42,903 nucleotides of DNA from Porphyromonadaceae bacterium UBA7180 (GTDB lineage: Bacteria; Bacteroidota; Bacteroidia; Bacteroidales; Muribaculaceae): assembly GCA_002491165.1 (NCBI GenBank), contig DKVK01000024.1:1-42903 (forward strand), in the 5' to 3' direction. Below, piece by piece: positions 1 through 8,591 of this stretch. A model generated the notes under the pieces. The model did no database searches. It was not told the DNA's origin and was given only the letters and a program-made list of their open reading frames with translations. Made by a program: the position numbers and the translations under genes. How positions within the stretch are numbered: the first letter of the stretch is position 1; each line of letters begins with the position of its first letter.

Positions 1-37
1 CAAACTATTGGCATTATACTTCAGAAACTTTGGTTAA

Positions 38-619
38 CCAAAATGCACATTTACTTACTGCGCCTACTATAAATATTATCCAATAAATATTATCCAATTC
101 CGAAATGTATTATTCGGGCAATGTGGGGCAGATGTCACAAGCTGGAACAAAAACACATCCGTAAAATTCCGTACCGACGTCGCAGCCATGTGCAAGCTTG
201 GCTTTGACATAAGTTTAAAAGAACTAAGCGCTGATGAACTCGCATACTGCCAGCAGGCTGTCGCCAACTGGAAAAGACTGCAGCCCGCAGTAATGGACGG
301 GGACCAGTATCGCCTCGTTTCCCCTTACGAAACAAACCATGCTGCCGTGGAATATGTGGATAAGTCTAAAAACACGGCGGTCCTGTTTGCCTATGACTTG
401 TCACCAAGATTTCAGGAGAAACTAAAGACAGTGAAACTTCAGGGACTGCAGCCTGATAAGAAGTATCTTGTGGAGGAGATAAATCTTATGCCGGGAACGG
501 ACTCAGACTTCGCCGGTAACGGCAAAGTTTATACCGGCGACTATCTTATGAAGGTAGGTCTGGATGTATTCACTTTTAGACACAATCAGTCCAGAGTGAT
601 AGAAATCAAGTCTATATGA
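38..619 (+). pseudogene. 3' remnant of a GH36-type alpha-galactosidase
   Basis: The frame ending at 619 carries the C-terminal beta-sandwich part of a GH36 alpha-galactosidase (removal of terminal alpha-galactose from oligosaccharides). Recognisable stretches are ADVTSWN followed by KFRTDVA, KLGFDI, LFAYDLSPRF, VEEINLMPG and TGDYLMKVGLDVF. From about position 128 to the stop it reads like the family. Upstream the similarity ends abruptly, and the frame is closed by TAA at 35-37. The whole catalytic barrel is missing, so an ATG at 188 would give only 143 residues without catalytic residues. A perfect 14-bp tandem duplication (71-84 and 85-98) lies just upstream of where similarity starts. I call it a truncated gene. 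A genuine small protein starting at 188 is possible but unlikely. Confidence 0.6.
71..98. repeat. 14-bp tandem duplication
   Basis: AAATATTATCCAAT occurs twice head to tail with no spacer. It sits at the 5' edge of the alpha-galactosidase remnant. Its length is not a multiple of three, so the duplication also shifts the reading frame. Confidence 0.85.
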
Positions 620-652
620 TTATTTCTTGACTGGATTATAAAAAAACAAAGT

Positions 653-694
653 GTGAGCCAGGGCTGTTTTGCAGCTCCGGCTCACAGGTTTTAT
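653..694. terminator. bidirectional terminator between convergent units
   Basis: Arms 653-666 and 672-685 pair over 14 positions with two mismatches around a 5-base loop. A T-rich run follows on the plus strand (687-694), and an A-run at about 640-646 gives a T-run on the minus strand. It lies between the plus-strand remnant and the 3' end of the minus-strand operon. Confidence 0.7.
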
Positions 695-713
695 TGGGAT
701 AGTGGAACGGTTT

Positions 714-2012
714 TTATTTCAGGCGCAGGAAGCTGTAGCCGAAACGGGCTGCGGCTTCGCGTTCGAGCTCTTCGCGGAACTCGGGCGCGGCGACGGAAAT
801 CATCAGTTTGGCGCGCTCGGCCAGGTTCTTGCCGCGCAGGTTTACGCATCCGTATTCTGTAACCACATAGTTGGTCTGGAAACGGGTGGTGACCACGCCG
901 GCACCGGAAGTGAGCACGGGTTTGATTTTGTTGAGACCCTTGTTGGTGGTGGCGAGCATGGCGAGGAAGGAGAGTCCGCCTTCGCTCTGCGAGGAGCCGT
1001 AGACGAAGTCGTGCTGGCCGCCGACCGACGAGAAGATGCGCGTGCCTATGGAGTCGGCGCACACCTGGCCGGTGAGGTCTATTTCCAGACAGGAGTTGAT
1101 GGACATTACCTTGGGGTTCTGGGCTATGATGAAGGGGTTGTTGGTCCAGGCCACGTCCTTGAAGATGATGTCCTTGTTGTAGTTCATGAAGTCGTAGAGG
1201 CGCCGCGAGCCGAGGGCGAGCGAGGCCACGGAGACGCCGGGCATGACTTTCTTCTGCGAGTTGTCGATGATTCCTTTCTCGAGCAATGGGAGCACGCCGT
1301 CGGTCATGGCTTCGGTGTGGAGTCCGAGGTGCTTGTGTCCTTCGAGGGCGCGGATAACGGCGTTGGGGATTCCCCCCACGCCTATCTGCAGCGTGGCTCC
1401 GTCGGGGATGTGCTCGGCTATGAAGTTGCCGATGCGGATTTCCTTCTCGGTGGGCACAGCGGTGGGCACTTCCACCAGCGGCTCGTCAACGTAAACTGCG
1501 GCGGCGAGTTTGGAGACGTGTATCACCGGGTCGCCGTATGAGTAGGGGACGTTGGGGTTTATCTGCGCTATCACGCGGTCGGCACACTCTACGGCGGCCG
1601 TGGCGAGGTCGGCGGATACGCCGAAGCTTACGTAGCCGTTCTCGTCGGGGAGGGAGCAGTTGATGAGGGCCACGTCCACGCGGCAGGTGCCGTCGCGGAA
1701 GAGGGCGGGAACTTCGCCGAGGAAGCGCGGTGTCATCGTTCCGTAGCCTTCGTTGATCCAGCGGCGAACGCTGTTGGAGACGAAGAAGGAGTCTACGAAG
1801 AAGGAATCCTTGTATTCGGGTTTGCAGTAGGGGGCTTCACCCTTTGCCACGCAGAAGGCGCTGTAGAGGGTTACGTCGCGCAACTCGTGGCCGCGGTCTG
1901 CCAGTGCCTGGCAGAGCACTTCGGGCACGGAGGTGGAACCCTGGATGTATACGTGGTCGCCGCTCTCGATGAGTTTCACCGCTTCGGCGGCTGATACATA
2001 ATCAATGGTCAT
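714..2012 (-). CDS. acetyl-CoA hydrolase/CoA-transferase family protein
   Basis: A 432-residue class I CoA-transferase of the acetyl-CoA hydrolase / 4-hydroxybutyrate CoA-transferase type. These enzymes move CoA between acyl groups through a glutamyl-CoA intermediate. The probable catalytic glutamate is E234 in HTEAMTDG, and the glycine loop GVGGIPNA (211-218) is the usual oxyanion/CoA-binding loop. Length is normal for the family. Its start overlaps the end of the upstream aminotransferase gene by 11 bp, so the two are surely co-transcribed and probably translationally coupled. As last gene of an operon with indolepyruvate:ferredoxin oxidoreductase, its likely job is to release arylacetate from arylacetyl-CoA while conserving the thioester as another acyl-CoA. 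Substrate is inference; succinyl-CoA:acetate transfer is the main alternative. Confidence 0.88.
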   Translation of the reverse strand: MTIDYVSAAEAVKLIESGDHVYIQGSTSVPEVLCQALADRGHELRDVTLYSAFCVAKGEAPYCKPEYKDSFFVDSFFVSNSVRRWINEGYGTMTPRFLGEVPALFRDGTCRVDVALINCSLPDENGYVSFGVSADLATAAVECADRVIAQINPNVPYSYGDPVIHVSKLAAAVYVDEPLVEVPTAVPTEKEIRIGNFIAEHIPDGATLQIGVGGIPNAVIRALEGHKHLGLHTEAMTDGVLPLLEKGIIDNSQKKVMPGVSVASLALGSRRLYDFMNYNKDIIFKDVAWTNNPFIIAQNPKVMSINSCLEIDLTGQVCADSIGTRIFSSVGGQHDFVYGSSQSEGGLSFLAMLATTNKGLNKIKPVLTSGAGVVTTRFQTNYVVTEYGCVNLRGKNLAERAKLMISVAAPEFREELEREAAARFGYSFLRLK

Positions 2013-3315
2013 GGTTGAAGGCTTTAAGGCGTTTTTCGAAGGCGTCGAAAGTCTCGGGGTCGCTGATCATGGACACGCAGATGCGCACGCCGTCCTGCTC
2101 GGAACCGGTGGTGGGCAGCGAGATGGAGGAAATGCCGTAGCGCATGAGTTCGCTCTGGAGCTCGCCGCTGGTCATGTCCTTGTAGCCGGCGGTGAAGAAG
2201 AAGCCGTCGGAGATGGGTTCGTCGCCGTCCATGGCATAGACAATGTGGAAGCCGTTTTCGTCGAGCAACCGCTTCACTATGGATGCGCGGCGTCCGTATT
2301 CGCGCGAGATGTCGATGAAGTCGAGCTTGCCGTCGGCAGCGGCGTTCATCATGGCGGCCAGGGCGTGCTGGGCGCTGTGGGCCGTCCCCGACGAGAGGGC
2401 GTAGAGCACACCGAAGACGAAGGCGTCGCAGAAGCGTGGCATGCCGAAGAATTGCTTCATTCCCTCATACTGGCGGGTGGCCACGGCGGGACTCATGGCT
2501 ACTACTGCGATGCGCTGCCCGGCATAGCTGAATATCTTGGAGCCGGAGAGCATCATGATGTAGTTGTCGGTATATTTCGACACGGTGGGGACATACGGAG
2601 CCTCGAAGGGATGCGAGAAGTCGGTGCGGAAGTCCATGCCGAGGTAAGCGAGGTCTTCGAGTACGACGACGTCATATTTGGTGGCGAGACGGCCGATGAT
2701 TTCCAGCTCTTCGTCGGTGAGGTTGGTCCAGGCGGGGTTATTTGGGTTCGAGTATGAGATGGCGGTGACGTTGCCTTTGGAGAGGTACTCTTCGAGCTTT
2801 GCCTCCATGGCTTTGCCGCGGTACTGGTAGATGTCGAACTGCTCGATGCCGAGGCCGATGATGTGTGCCTGCGTGACGGTCGCGGGGAAACCGGGCTGGA
2901 GGAAGAGGATGGTGTCACGGCCGGGCTGGCGGTGCTTGAGGGCCGTCATCACGGCGAAGAATCCCTGCATGGAACCTACGGTGGGGTAGATGTACTGTGC
3001 TTCGAGGTCGGCGCCGATGAAAGCTTTCACGAAGCGTGCGGCGGCGTCCTTTACCTGCGGGATGCCGGCGATGTCGGGATATTTGTTGGCGATGCCGCTC
3101 TGCAGTGCCTCGCATTCGGCTTCTACGCCGAGCTGTATGGCGGGGAGGCCCGGGTTGCCTATCTCAAGGTGCACGAAAGGCTCGCCCGCCATCTCCTCGA
3201 GACGCTTGGAGAGGGAGCAAATCTGGCGGATGGTGGCCTGCGTGATGTCGCCTATCTGCAACTCGGCGACGGCGCGTCCGAGCTGCTCTTTGGTCAGGGG
3301 AAACATGGGCGTCAA
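2002..3315 (-). CDS. PLP-dependent class I/II aminotransferase
   Basis: A 437-residue fold-type I aminotransferase. Visible landmarks are SYSNPNNPAW (188-197, substrate/PLP asparagine), LEDLAY (219-224, PLP-nitrogen aspartate D221), SGSKIFSYAGQR (257-268) with the Schiff-base lysine K260 and a phosphate-binding arginine R268, and a C-terminal GVRICVSM with the carboxylate-binding arginine. It probably converts an amino acid to its 2-oxo acid. The gene overlaps iorB by 4 bp upstream and the CoA-transferase by 11 bp downstream. The neighbours suggest aromatic amino acids (giving indole-, phenyl- or hydroxyphenylpyruvate) as substrates; that specificity is inferred from context, not from residues. 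Confidence 0.88.
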   Translation of the reverse strand: MTPMFPLTKEQLGRAVAELQIGDITQATIRQICSLSKRLEEMAGEPFVHLEIGNPGLPAIQLGVEAECEALQSGIANKYPDIAGIPQVKDAAARFVKAFIGADLEAQYIYPTVGSMQGFFAVMTALKHRQPGRDTILFLQPGFPATVTQAHIIGLGIEQFDIYQYRGKAMEAKLEEYLSKGNVTAISYSNPNNPAWTNLTDEELEIIGRLATKYDVVVLEDLAYLGMDFRTDFSHPFEAPYVPTVSKYTDNYIMMLSGSKIFSYAGQRIAVVAMSPAVATRQYEGMKQFFGMPRFCDAFVFGVLYALSSGTAHSAQHALAAMMNAAADGKLDFIDISREYGRRASIVKRLLDENGFHIVYAMDGDEPISDGFFFTAGYKDMTSGELQSELMRYGISSISLPTTGSEQDGVRICVSMISDPETFDAFEKRLKAFNHDH

Positions 3316-3902
3316 CGGGTTTTAAGCAGGTTGCGTGTATAGTCGTATCCGGCGCGGAAGGCCTTGATGTTTGTCTCCACGATGTTCTCGCCCTTGGCGC
3401 CGAAGACCGTGCGGATGCCGTCTTCTATCTTCTCCACCTCCATGTCGATGAAGGGAGCGGCTGCGCCCAGGAGCAGCATGTTGGAGGCGCGGGCGGTGGC
3501 TACTTCCTTGGACATGGCGTCCATGTCGAAGGCCACGACGTTGTCGAAGCGTTCAAGCTCTTCGTTGAGGGCGTTCTCTTCGGGATAGTTGTCGATGTTG
3601 ACGAAGGGGGCGGTGTTGGTAACGATCCAGCCGGTGGGTTTGAGGTAAGAAACGTAGCGGAGTGCTTCCATGGGTTCGAGCGAGACGATGAGGTCGGCGC
3701 CTCCCAGGGGAATAAGGTCGGAGGCGATGGGGTCGGAGCTGAGTCGGAGGTTTGACTGCACGTCGCCGCCGCGCTGCGACATTCCGTGAACTTCGGCTTG
3801 TTTGAGATGGAGGTTTTCCTTGAGGGCGGCGGCGCCCAGGATTGTGGCTATCGAGAGGATGCCTTGGCCGCCTACACCGGCGAGCACTATATCTGTTTTC
3901 AT
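3312..3902 (-). CDS. iorB: indolepyruvate:ferredoxin oxidoreductase, beta subunit
   Basis: A 196-residue gamma-type domain of the 2-oxoacid:ferredoxin oxidoreductase family. GVGGQG at 9-14 and the following EVHGMSQRGG segment are family signatures. With IorA it forms the enzyme that oxidatively decarboxylates aryl pyruvates to aryl-acetyl-CoA and reduces ferredoxin. It follows iorA after a 132-bp spacer that holds a hairpin, and overlaps the aminotransferase start by 4 bp. No frame damage is visible and length is typical. Confidence 0.93.
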   Translation of the reverse strand: MKTDIVLAGVGGQGILSIATILGAAALKENLHLKQAEVHGMSQRGGDVQSNLRLSSDPIASDLIPLGGADLIVSLEPMEALRYVSYLKPTGWIVTNTAPFVNIDNYPEENALNEELERFDNVVAFDMDAMSKEVATARASNMLLLGAAAPFIDMEVEKIEDGIRTVFGAKGENIVETNIKAFRAGYDYTRNLLKTR

Positions 3903-3935
3903 GATAAAAATTCTGTTTGTGTGGGGCGCGGGGAG

Positions 3936-3962
3936 GGGAGCGTTCCCTTTGCGGAAGCTCCC
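3936..3962 (-). other. hairpin in the iorA-iorB spacer
   Basis: GGGAGCGTTCC (3936-3946) pairs with GGAAGCTCCC (3953-3962) with a single unpaired base. It is the only sizeable gap inside the operon, so the hairpin could protect or terminate part of the transcript. There is no clear T-run, so I favour an mRNA-processing or stability element. Confidence 0.45.
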
Positions 3963-4034
3963 TTTCCGTGCCGTTAGGTTATCTTTCTTTGACTGTTGAG
4001 GTCGCGGCTATTGTGGGCCGTGACATTAGGAAAT

Positions 4035-5675
4035 TCAGTCTTTTTTAGCCTGTTTGGCCTTGGCGGCGGCGTGGCGGCGTGCCGTCTGGATGCACTCGCG
4101 GCGCACGATTACTACCGAAAGACCCGGGTAGTTGATTTCGTCAAGGAAGAGCTGTTTGATGTCTTCGTGGAGCTTGGGCAGCGCATCGATGGTGCGCACG
4201 TGTTCGGGGCTTGCGCCCAGGCCCATGCAGATGTCTTCGAGCTTGCCGGTGCCCTGCGAATCCTGGCCGCCGGTCATGCCGGTGGTGAGGTTGTCGGAGA
4301 TGATGAGCACCATGTTGGTGTTCTCGTTGATGGCGTCGAGCAGTCCGGTCATGCCGCTGTGGGTGAAGGTGGAGTCGCCGATGATGCCGATGGAGGGGAA
4401 TACTCCGGCGTCGGCGGCGCCCTTGGCCATTGTTACCGATGCGCCCATGTCGAGGCATGTGTCGATGGCGTTGAACGGCGAGAGGTAACCCAGTGTGTAG
4501 CAGCCGATGTCGCCGAATACTTTCGGTTCTTTATATTCTTTGAGGGCATCGTTGAGGGCGGAGTAGACGTCGCGGTGGCTGCAGCCCTGGCAGAGTGCCG
4601 GCGGACGCGGCATGACGATCTGCGAAGCGGCTTTGGGTTCCGGCAGACGCAGTTCGCTGAGTTCGGGACGCAGTGTGAGCAACGCTTCGCGTACGGCGTC
4701 GGGCGTGAGTTCGCCGGTACGGGGGAGCTGGCCGCTGAGTTTGCCATAGACGATGCCGTTCTTGTCGAGCTCGCCGCGGATGCGCTGCTCGATGAAGGGC
4801 TGGCCTTCTTCTATAATAAGGAGTGAGTCGGTGTCGGCCACCAGGCTCGAAATCATCTCCACGGGGAGAGGATACTGCGAAACTTTAACTACGGGGAACG
4901 GGCAGCCGTTGGGGAAGAGCTCGTCGAGGTAGTTGGCGGCTATACCGCTCACGATTATACCGATCGACTTGTCGTTGCCGTCGCGGTAGGAGTTGAAGGG
5001 GGATGTTTCGGACACCTGCTGCAGCTTGTCGTAGTCTTTAAGCAGCTCTACGTAGCGGCGTTTGGAGTTGGCGGGCATGAGCACCCACTGCGGGCCGAAT
5101 TTCGGGAAGTGGATGTTGTTCTGGGGCAGGTATTCGCTGTCGACTTCCACCACTGCGCGTGAGTGGGAGAGGCGGGTGACGAGGCGCACCATCACGGGGA
5201 TGCCGTATTTTTCGGAAAGAACGAAACCGTAGCGGGCCATGTCGTAGGCTTCCTGCTGGTTGGAGGGTTCGAGACAGGGGATGAAGGCGAAGGCGGCGTA
5301 GTAACGCGAGTCCTGTTCGTTCTGCGAGGAGTGCATCGAGGGGTCGTCGGCTGAGATTACGAGGATACCCCCGTTGGCACCGGTCATGGCAGAGTTGACG
5401 AAGGGGTCTGCGGCCACGTTCAGGCCTACGTGTTTCATTGAAACCATGGAACGTTTTCCGGCAAACGACATGCCGAGAGCCTCTTCCATGGCTGTTTTTT
5501 CGTTTGAGGACCAGTGAGAATGTATATTTCTTTCTTTGGTGATGGGGTGGCTCTGCACGAATTCAAGAATCTCCGTGGAGGGAGTGCCGGGATAGGCGTA
5601 TGCGCCGGACAGACCGGCATGCAAAGCACCGAGGGCAAGTGCCTCGTCGCCAAGAAGCAGGTTTTTAGTTTTCAT
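4035..5675 (-). CDS. iorA: indolepyruvate:ferredoxin oxidoreductase, alpha subunit
   Basis: A 546-residue thiamine-diphosphate subunit of indolepyruvate ferredoxin oxidoreductase. YPGTPSTE (28-35) marks the pyrimidine-binding domain. CQGCSHRD (362-369), GDIGCYTLG (388-396) and the diphosphate-binding GDSTF (433-437) with following SDNLTTGMTGGQ mark the C-terminal TPP domain. I start at 5675 (MKTKNLLLG): the frame is open 48 codons further upstream, but that part matches no family sequence and spans the predicted promoter at 5717-5746. The protein stops soon after RRECIQTARR, where the archaeal enzyme continues into a ferredoxin-like domain with two [4Fe-4S] cluster motifs. No such CxxCxxC array is present here or in the spacer downstream. 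First gene of the four-gene minus-strand operon. Confidence 0.93.
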   Translation of the reverse strand: MKTKNLLLGDEALALGALHAGLSGAYAYPGTPSTEILEFVQSHPITKERNIHSHWSSNEKTAMEEALGMSFAGKRSMVSMKHVGLNVAADPFVNSAMTGANGGILVISADDPSMHSSQNEQDSRYYAAFAFIPCLEPSNQQEAYDMARYGFVLSEKYGIPVMVRLVTRLSHSRAVVEVDSEYLPQNNIHFPKFGPQWVLMPANSKRRYVELLKDYDKLQQVSETSPFNSYRDGNDKSIGIIVSGIAANYLDELFPNGCPFPVVKVSQYPLPVEMISSLVADTDSLLIIEEGQPFIEQRIRGELDKNGIVYGKLSGQLPRTGELTPDAVREALLTLRPELSELRLPEPKAASQIVMPRPPALCQGCSHRDVYSALNDALKEYKEPKVFGDIGCYTLGYLSPFNAIDTCLDMGASVTMAKGAADAGVFPSIGIIGDSTFTHSGMTGLLDAINENTNMVLIISDNLTTGMTGGQDSQGTGKLEDICMGLGASPEHVRTIDALPKLHEDIKQLFLDEINYPGLSVVIVRRECIQTARRHAAAKAKQAKKD

Positions 5676-5716
5676 CTGTTCAAACAGTTTTTCGGGTTTA
5701 TTTAAGGTATTTGGCG

Positions 5717-5746
5717 CAAATTTAGCAAAAAATTCCGACACCCCAA
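5717..5746 (-). promoter_or_regulatory. promoter of the ior operon
   Basis: On the minus strand TTG (5746-5744) and TAAATTTG (5724-5717) are separated by 19 bp, matching the Bacteroidetes -33/-7 pattern. The start point would be near 5710, giving a leader of about 35 bases to the ATG at 5675. Confidence 0.7.
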
Positions 5747-5819
5747 AATTTAACTGCGCTAAAAAAATAAAATGGTAATATTTTTTTGATTGAAACGGGA
5801 GGCTGCGCCCGGTTGCCAA

Positions 5820-6709
5820 ATGCCGTCCCTTGGCATAAAAACGGAATGTTCCGACTCCATAAACGGCTTATTTATAGTGATAAAATGCGGGCGAATTGGG
5901 ACGGGGTCTGAATCCCCGTCATTACATTTTGCATTGGTTGGCCGCTTCCCGGATAGAGGGCCGAGTAATCAGATGCTCTGCCGGCCGTATCAAGAGTTAG
6001 GCCAAAGGAGCGACGCGAATCCAAAAGGGCAGAGACTTCCTTGCCTCTGTTAAGCGCAGAACACCGGCTTCCCTTGCCGTTTGCTCCCGCTTACTCCCTA
6101 GCAATCAAGATTAATCGGGGATAGTCATGGTTTTTCGGCTCTCATAATCCTATGTCAGATCGCGTAACCCGTGACGTGAAAAGGAGCGGCCTCTCCGGGC
6201 TTCCGGCATCAGTGTGGCCGCCATCCTTTAACCCGGCTTAATCCCGATAAAATCCGAAACTTGGGTCACAATCACAATACTCTCCCATAAATCAGAACTC
6301 AAGTAGATAATGTGGTGTGACGCAATATTTTTTGTTTCAAGATTGTTAGAGTTGTAGGGAATCATTAATGGACCGATTCTTCCGGTCCCGATGTCTCTTT
6401 GTTAAATTGAAATTTGACAATCGATAAATTGATGCAAAGACTCCTTGCATGGTTTATGAGATTTGAAATCATACTTGTTATGAAGTTTTTGTTATCAAGA
6501 TATGCACCCTCAGAGTCTTAAATGGCAAATAGTATGATGCAGCGGTTTTAATATCATAACTTAAGTTTGACAGTTGAAATGCAGTTGTTGATTTAAGATT
6601 GGATTTGCCGTTTCCGTTATATGGAAATTATAATTTGAATTGAAAACCGTTTTATTGTTGATTGTTATATTTTAAGAATGAACATTAATATAATACATGT
6701 TGACAAGCT
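5820..6709. other. long non-coding stretch with two strong nested hairpins
   Basis: No convincing gene. The part from about 5880 to 6260 is clearly more GC-rich than what follows and contains two structures. The first is GACGGGG/CCCCGTC (5900-5906, 5914-5920) nested inside AAAATG/CATTTT (5882-5887, 5925-5930). The second is AAAGGAGCGGCC (6180-6191) pairing with 6216-6229, with a 2-base bulge. From 6260 to 6709 the DNA becomes AT-rich and featureless. Candidate explanations are a structured RNA, a repeat unit or decayed sequence; I recognise none. Confidence 0.4.
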
Positions 6710-8539
6710 ATGTTTGATAATAATGATATTAAGTTGCAGATTATGAAATTATGGAAAGATACTTTCCATGATACCGATGAATATATCAAACTTGTTTTCG
6801 ACAATTATTTCAATCCTGAGTTGGTTGAATATAAAGTTGAAAACGGTGAGGTGCTTGCCGCGATGCTCGGGGTGCCCTATTATTTTGATATGAAACCGGA
6901 AAAAGTTAATAATCAAGAAACCGGAAAATTAAAAGGATTATATCTTTGCGGACTTGCCACAAAACCGGAATGTCGGAAACGCGGCTATATGTCGAGAATG
7001 ATTGAGGATATTAATCAACGTGCTTTTAAACTTGATTTTGATTTTTCATTCTTAATTCCGGCCGACGGCGGTTTGAAAAAGTATTATTCGGATCGCGGAT
7101 ATGTCGAGTCGTTCTACCGGGTTAAGGAAAATTATCTTCCGTGTCATAATTTTGAAAACGAGTACTATCAGGAACTGATGAAATCGGCAAAATTCAACAT
7201 CCATGACATCAATTGCAGACTTGATTATTTCAATAGCCTAAAGGTTTATATGCTTAATCCAAAAGATGAAAACGAGGTTGATGAACTGGTTGAGTTTATC
7301 AAGTCGTCGGAAGAGAATAGCGGGCTTTTGTCCATACGACATTCTCCACAGGATATCAAGGTTGCCATCAAGGAATGTTATGTTAGCGACGGCGAAATAA
7401 TGATGTTGAAAAATGACAAAAATCAAGTGGTTGCCGTTGCATTTATTGATTTTGAAACAGATGCTGAAATTCAACGTCTGATTAAGAAATACGATAGTAT
7501 AGAACCTTCAAAAAGCACAGAAAAGGATACTGACGATTATTTGGAATCTCGTAAAGAGGGGAGAGCCGGTGGCATTAAACACAGTATGGCCGACAGAGTG
7601 TTTGATTTGAATAATATTATTAATATTAAGGATGCCATGACGCGAAAAACCCGGATTGAAAATGATGATATCGGAATAAGTAGTTTTGAAAAATCAGAAC
7701 GTTGGCATCACGCTAATAAAATAAGATATAACGAACCCGGGAGTCATTCATCGACAGAGTCTTCAAGAACCACTTATGATGATATTTCAATTTTGCCCAA
7801 TATCAAAACTGTAAATATCAAGGCTGTTTTTTACACCGGAATGTGTGAAAAATACCACCTTTTGGAGGCGGTGGCACGGAGATATGGTTCCGCGGAGCAG
7901 TTGACGGTCATAGACACGGCAGCGCATCATAGGAATTATGCTATCTGGCGTCCGATGTACATAGGCGAGAAGTCGATTCCTTCGCAGGTCGGGGTAGTTG
8001 ATAATATTGACGTCCCTTTCAGCAGTTCCCAAAATGCCGAAAGTCATGGCATGATTCGCCTTCTGAATCCTCTCAAGATTCTAAAATTCCTGTGTACGTC
8101 ATCAGAAACGTTCAAAAATGAGATTCTCGCGGTAGATTCTATTTCGCAAAATGAAATTAAAATTACCACAAAGGCGGGCAACTATTTGGTAAATTCGCCA
8201 TTTGTAAATGAAAATTTGGCAAATATCTCGGTAAAACAAGAATTCAAAGATGTAAAAAACATGGGAGAATCTCCTTTAGAAAATTGCAAATCGGCCGAAA
8301 ATAGCGATTCAAGCGGGTTTCTGACTGTTAGGAATCGCGAATGGCTTGCTGATGCTACCAGCGAGGTCGGTATTTTCCCGGTATTGCATCCGGAATTTTC
8401 TGAAAACGCTCAACCTGTTCGCATCTCTCTGCAACAGTTGGCCGAAATGCTCTTCTCTGCTCTGAATGAGCAAAAGGTCGTATGCGAATCACTCGGTATC
8501 CCGTCGCAGCATACTTTCATTTCGTTGATGCTCGACTAA
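6710..8539 (+). CDS. Eis-like GNAT family N-acetyltransferase
   Basis: A 609-residue protein with an Eis-type layout. The N-terminal GNAT fold has the acetyl-CoA-binding loop in LATKPECRKRGYMSRMIE (82-99; R/KxxGxM in place of RxxGxA). A second GNAT-like half follows to about 250. The C-terminal part (about 365-609) resembles the SCP2-like domain of Eis proteins, including MIRLLNPLKIL and a terminal ISLQQLAEMLF. Eis proteins acetylate amines of small molecules or proteins; the substrate here is unknown. Residues about 255-345 form a polar, charged, low-complexity insert not expected in the family. Usual Eis length is about 400. The gene is AT-rich compared with the 12.7-22 kb region, and starts with ATG and no Shine-Dalgarno. 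Domain call is good; function beyond acetyl transfer is not known. Confidence 0.72.
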   Translation: MFDNNDIKLQIMKLWKDTFHDTDEYIKLVFDNYFNPELVEYKVENGEVLAAMLGVPYYFDMKPEKVNNQETGKLKGLYLCGLATKPECRKRGYMSRMIEDINQRAFKLDFDFSFLIPADGGLKKYYSDRGYVESFYRVKENYLPCHNFENEYYQELMKSAKFNIHDINCRLDYFNSLKVYMLNPKDENEVDELVEFIKSSEENSGLLSIRHSPQDIKVAIKECYVSDGEIMMLKNDKNQVVAVAFIDFETDAEIQRLIKKYDSIEPSKSTEKDTDDYLESRKEGRAGGIKHSMADRVFDLNNIINIKDAMTRKTRIENDDIGISSFEKSERWHHANKIRYNEPGSHSSTESSRTTYDDISILPNIKTVNIKAVFYTGMCEKYHLLEAVARRYGSAEQLTVIDTAAHHRNYAIWRPMYIGEKSIPSQVGVVDNIDVPFSSSQNAESHGMIRLLNPLKILKFLCTSSETFKNEILAVDSISQNEIKITTKAGNYLVNSPFVNENLANISVKQEFKDVKNMGESPLENCKSAENSDSSGFLTVRNREWLADATSEVGIFPVLHPEFSENAQPVRISLQQLAEMLFSALNEQKVVCESLGIPSQHTFISLMLD

Positions 8540-8591
8540 GATTTACCGACGTCTCGGTTGTCCCTCATTGTTTGCATGTAAGAAATTAAGT

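Noticed and set aside
669..1541. A 290-codon plus-strand frame opposite the CoA-transferase gene
   Set aside because: Shadow of a real gene; composition is biased to Gly, Val, His and Glu and no motif is seen. The same holds for the plus-strand frames opposite the aminotransferase (2005-2757) and iorA (3996-4826).
5882..5930. A tRNA-like T-arm (CGGGG, seven-base loop, CCCCG)
   Set aside because: The loop is TCTGAAT rather than TTCGAAT, and no acceptor, D or anticodon arm can be fitted around it. It is recorded only as a hairpin.
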